Shown here: positions 6,592 through 7,494 of the stretch, in pieces
How positions within the stretch are numbered: position 1 is the first letter of the stretch
How the letters are laid out: every line of letters starts with the position of its first letter
DNA from: Parcubacteria group bacterium GW2011_GWA2_47_7
GTDB taxonomy: Bacteria; Patescibacteriota; Minisyncoccia; Phycocordibacterales; UBA6899
Direction: 5' to 3'
Assembly (NCBI GenBank): GCA_000999395.1
Contig: LCOM01000046.1
Coordinates: forward strand, 1-7,494
DNA: 7,494 nt
The notes under the pieces: model-generated
Database searches by the model: none
Told to the model about the DNA's origin: nothing
What the model saw: only the letters and a program-made list of their open reading frames with translations
Position numbers and translations under genes: made by a program

Positions 6592-6617
6592 GGCGCTGTA
6601 TATACAGCGCCTTTTTT
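6592..6617 (+). terminator. Strong intrinsic terminator of the tldD-tldE operon
   Basis: Bases 6592-6611 are a perfect palindrome. GGCGCTGT pairs with ACAGCGCC around ATAT, and six T follow at 6612-6617. It begins 17 nt after the tldE stop. Confidence 0.95.
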
Positions 6618-6667
6618 GTTTTTGATTTTGTAAATAGAGATCTTTTAAGTTTTCCACCTCTTTTCCC

Positions 6668-6684
6668 CATATGCATTGCATATG
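6668..6684. promoter_or_regulatory. Palindromic candidate operator over the hsp20 -35 box
   Basis: CATATGCA (6668-6675) and TGCATATG (6677-6684) are perfect inverted copies about a single central T. The right half overlaps the candidate -35 TTGCAT (6676-6681), a position suited to a repressor. This is inference from geometry; the site resembles neither CIRCE nor another named heat-shock operator that I know. Confidence 0.5.
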
Positions 6685-6705
6685 TTGGCGGAAAACACGT
6701 ATAAT
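6676..6705 (+). promoter_or_regulatory. hsp20 promoter
   Basis: TTGCAT (6676-6681) and a perfect TATAAT (6700-6705) are separated by 18 bp. This would start transcription near 6712 and give a leader of about 127 nt before ATG 6839. Confidence 0.75.
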
Positions 6706-6741
6706 AGATACAACTCTACCGTGTTGCATGTTTTGGGCTAA

Positions 6742-6795
6742 AACATTTTTTATCAGATAAAAAATGTTCGTCCGAACAAATTTCAGAAATTTGTT
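6742..6795 (+). promoter_or_regulatory. hsp20 leader with two matching perfect dyads; candidate RNA thermometer or operator pair
   Basis: Dyad 1 (6742-6768, 13-nt arms about a central A) reads AACA-(7 A/T)-TCAGA-(7 A/T)-TGTT. Dyad 2 (6775-6795, 10-nt arms about a central A) reads AACA-(4 A/T)-TCAGA-(4 A/T)-TGTT. Six bases separate them, and TGTTCG (6765-6770) with CGAACA (6773-6778) makes a third, competing dyad that borrows one arm end from each. Both dyads lie within the predicted 5' leader. ATG 6839 has no Shine-Dalgarno. ATAAAAA in dyad 1 (6757-6763) could also pair with TTTTTAT covering part of the start codon (6834-6840). Small heat-shock genes in other bacteria are often under RNA thermometers, and AU-rich stems melt easily. 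DNA operator sites are an equal alternative. Confidence 0.55.
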
Positions 6796-6838
6796 TTAGG
6801 AATGTTGGGGTTACTAGTTAATTGTACTTTTAATTTTT

Positions 6839-7354
6839 ATGAGTTCTTTTTTACAAAAACTGAAAGGGAAGGGAGTCGGTGTCTCGGATACTCACGAGGT
6901 ATCGTCAGACAATCTTCCGCCAAAATCCGACGTCCCTGCTGGCGTGACCCAGCTTCCTGTTGATGTGAAGCAAGGTGATGCTGAGATCACTATTTATGCT
7001 CAAGTGCCGGGAACAGAGATCAAGGATATTGACGTCTCCATTGAAGGAGATAACGACGTAATCACCATCCAGGGAATTTCACGTCGACCCGAGAATCTTA
7101 TTGCGCACGCCGAAGAAGGGAGTATCTCTATCAATCAAGGGGTGAATGATGAAGAACGCGACGATTTCACTCTGGAGGAGTGTGCATGGGGGAAATTTTT
7201 CAGACAGATAATCCTTCCTCAAGAAGTCGACGCAACTGCTGCACAGGCAAAAATCAAGGACGGCGTTCTAGTGCTTCACTTGCCGCTCAAGGGTCACTCA
7301 ACAAACAAGATGCGCATGCACGTAGAGCGAGTTGACTCTACTACCACCCCGTAA
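6839..7354 (+). CDS. Small heat-shock protein, Hsp20/alpha-crystallin family
   Basis: This 171-aa protein has a polar N-terminal arm (about 1-36) and an alpha-crystallin domain (about 37-155). The domain opens with L-P-V-D-V-K-Q-G-D-A-E-I-T-I-Y-A-Q-V-P-G and carries W-G-K-F-F-R-Q-I-I-L-P. It ends with the hallmark A-K-I-K-D-G-V-L-V-L-H-L-P, where D-G-V-L is residues 141-144. Such proteins are ATP-independent holdases that form cytoplasmic oligomers and keep unfolding proteins soluble. The loop between the two halves of the domain is long and acidic (about 84-110). The usual C-terminal I-x-I anchor is not obvious. ATG 6839 is the first start in frame with the family; it has no Shine-Dalgarno, only a T/A-rich leader. 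The gene has its own promoter and structured leader, and the next gene begins 8 nt after its stop. Confidence 0.93.
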   Translation: MSSFLQKLKGKGVGVSDTHEVSSDNLPPKSDVPAGVTQLPVDVKQGDAEITIYAQVPGTEIKDIDVSIEGDNDVITIQGISRRPENLIAHAEEGSISINQGVNDEERDDFTLEECAWGKFFRQIILPQEVDATAAQAKIKDGVLVLHLPLKGHSTNKMRMHVERVDSTTTP

Positions 7355-7362
7355 CAGTGGTT

Positions 7363-7494
7363 ATGTTTGCGCACCCTCGTCTTATGCTTCGAACTTTTTT
7401 ATCACGCATCACGGCCCTATTCATTGTCGCGCTCGCGATTGTTGTAGTGCCGAATGTCGTTTTTGCCCAGCAAGCGGGAGAGGTTCAAACGACT
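7363..7494 (+). CDS. Secreted or membrane protein, N-terminal fragment (runs off the window)
   Basis: Forty-four codons from ATG 7363 remain open to the window end. A basic start (H-P-R-L-M-L-R) leads into a hydrophobic core (about residues 17-30) and V-F-A-Q-Q, a likely signal peptidase I site after residue 34. ATG 7384 (M8) is an equally good start. It lies 8 nt after the hsp20 stop, so it is probably co-transcribed. Too little remains to name a family. Confidence 0.7.
   Translation, partial: MFAHPRLMLRTFLSRITALFIVALAIVVVPNVVFAQQAGEVQTT

Noticed and set aside
6742..6795. CRISPR-like repeat pair or terminator
   Set aside because: There are only two units with unequal lengths and no spacers. 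The stems are followed by no useful T-run and lie just downstream of a promoter in the hsp20 leader.

Overview
The window reads as chromosomal DNA from a bacterium of the Candidate Phyla Radiation (Candidatus Patescibacteria). This is an inference from gene style: short genes all on the + strand, a membrane-anchored SUMF1-fold protein with a Pro/Arg-rich cytoplasmic tail, a secreted Ig-like/dockerin protein, a divergent small heat-shock protein, and several genes without a visible Shine-Dalgarno. No rRNA, tRNA or conserved housekeeping marker is present to fix the lineage. TGA is used as a stop and TGG for Trp, so there is no sign of the UGA-Gly code seen in some CPR groups.

Layout. (1) 7-1410: a two-helix membrane protein with a coiled coil, followed 9 nt later by a membrane-anchored formylglycine-generating-enzyme-fold protein that lacks the catalytic cysteine motif. 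(2) 1411-1531: a short spacer with a weak hairpin and a TATAAT box so close to the next ATG that the transcript is probably leaderless. (3) 1532-3259: a 575-aa exported protein with a signal peptide, beta-rich/Ig-like modules, a Pro/Gly hinge and a C-terminal type I dockerin pair. (4) 3260-3555: a gene-free stretch holding a large imperfect inverted repeat, two hairpins in its loop, and a palindrome. (5) 3556-3807: a small acidic ORF, apparently interrupted by a +1 frameshift, ending directly at a good intrinsic terminator. (6) 3911-6617: a tldD-tldE pair. TldD is complete with its HExxxH and distal Cys. TldE/PmbA changes frame at about 5930 and lacks roughly 45-50 residues there. A perfect-palindrome terminator follows. 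(7) 6618-7354: an Hsp20 gene with its own promoter, a palindrome over the -35 and a leader of about 127 nt containing two near-identically built perfect dyads, a candidate thermosensor or operator array. (8) 7363-end: the start of a secreted protein.

How the genes fit together. TldD and TldE normally form a heterodimeric metalloprotease that trims unfolded peptides or modified-peptide precursors. Here the catalytic subunit is intact while the partner is broken, either in the cell or in the assembly. The first two genes and the dockerin protein all face the cell exterior. The most unusual sequence is the hsp20 leader, followed by the tldE deletion, the inverted-repeat element after the dockerin gene and the broken small ORF before tldD. 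I see no CRISPR array, insertion sequence or recognisable defence system.
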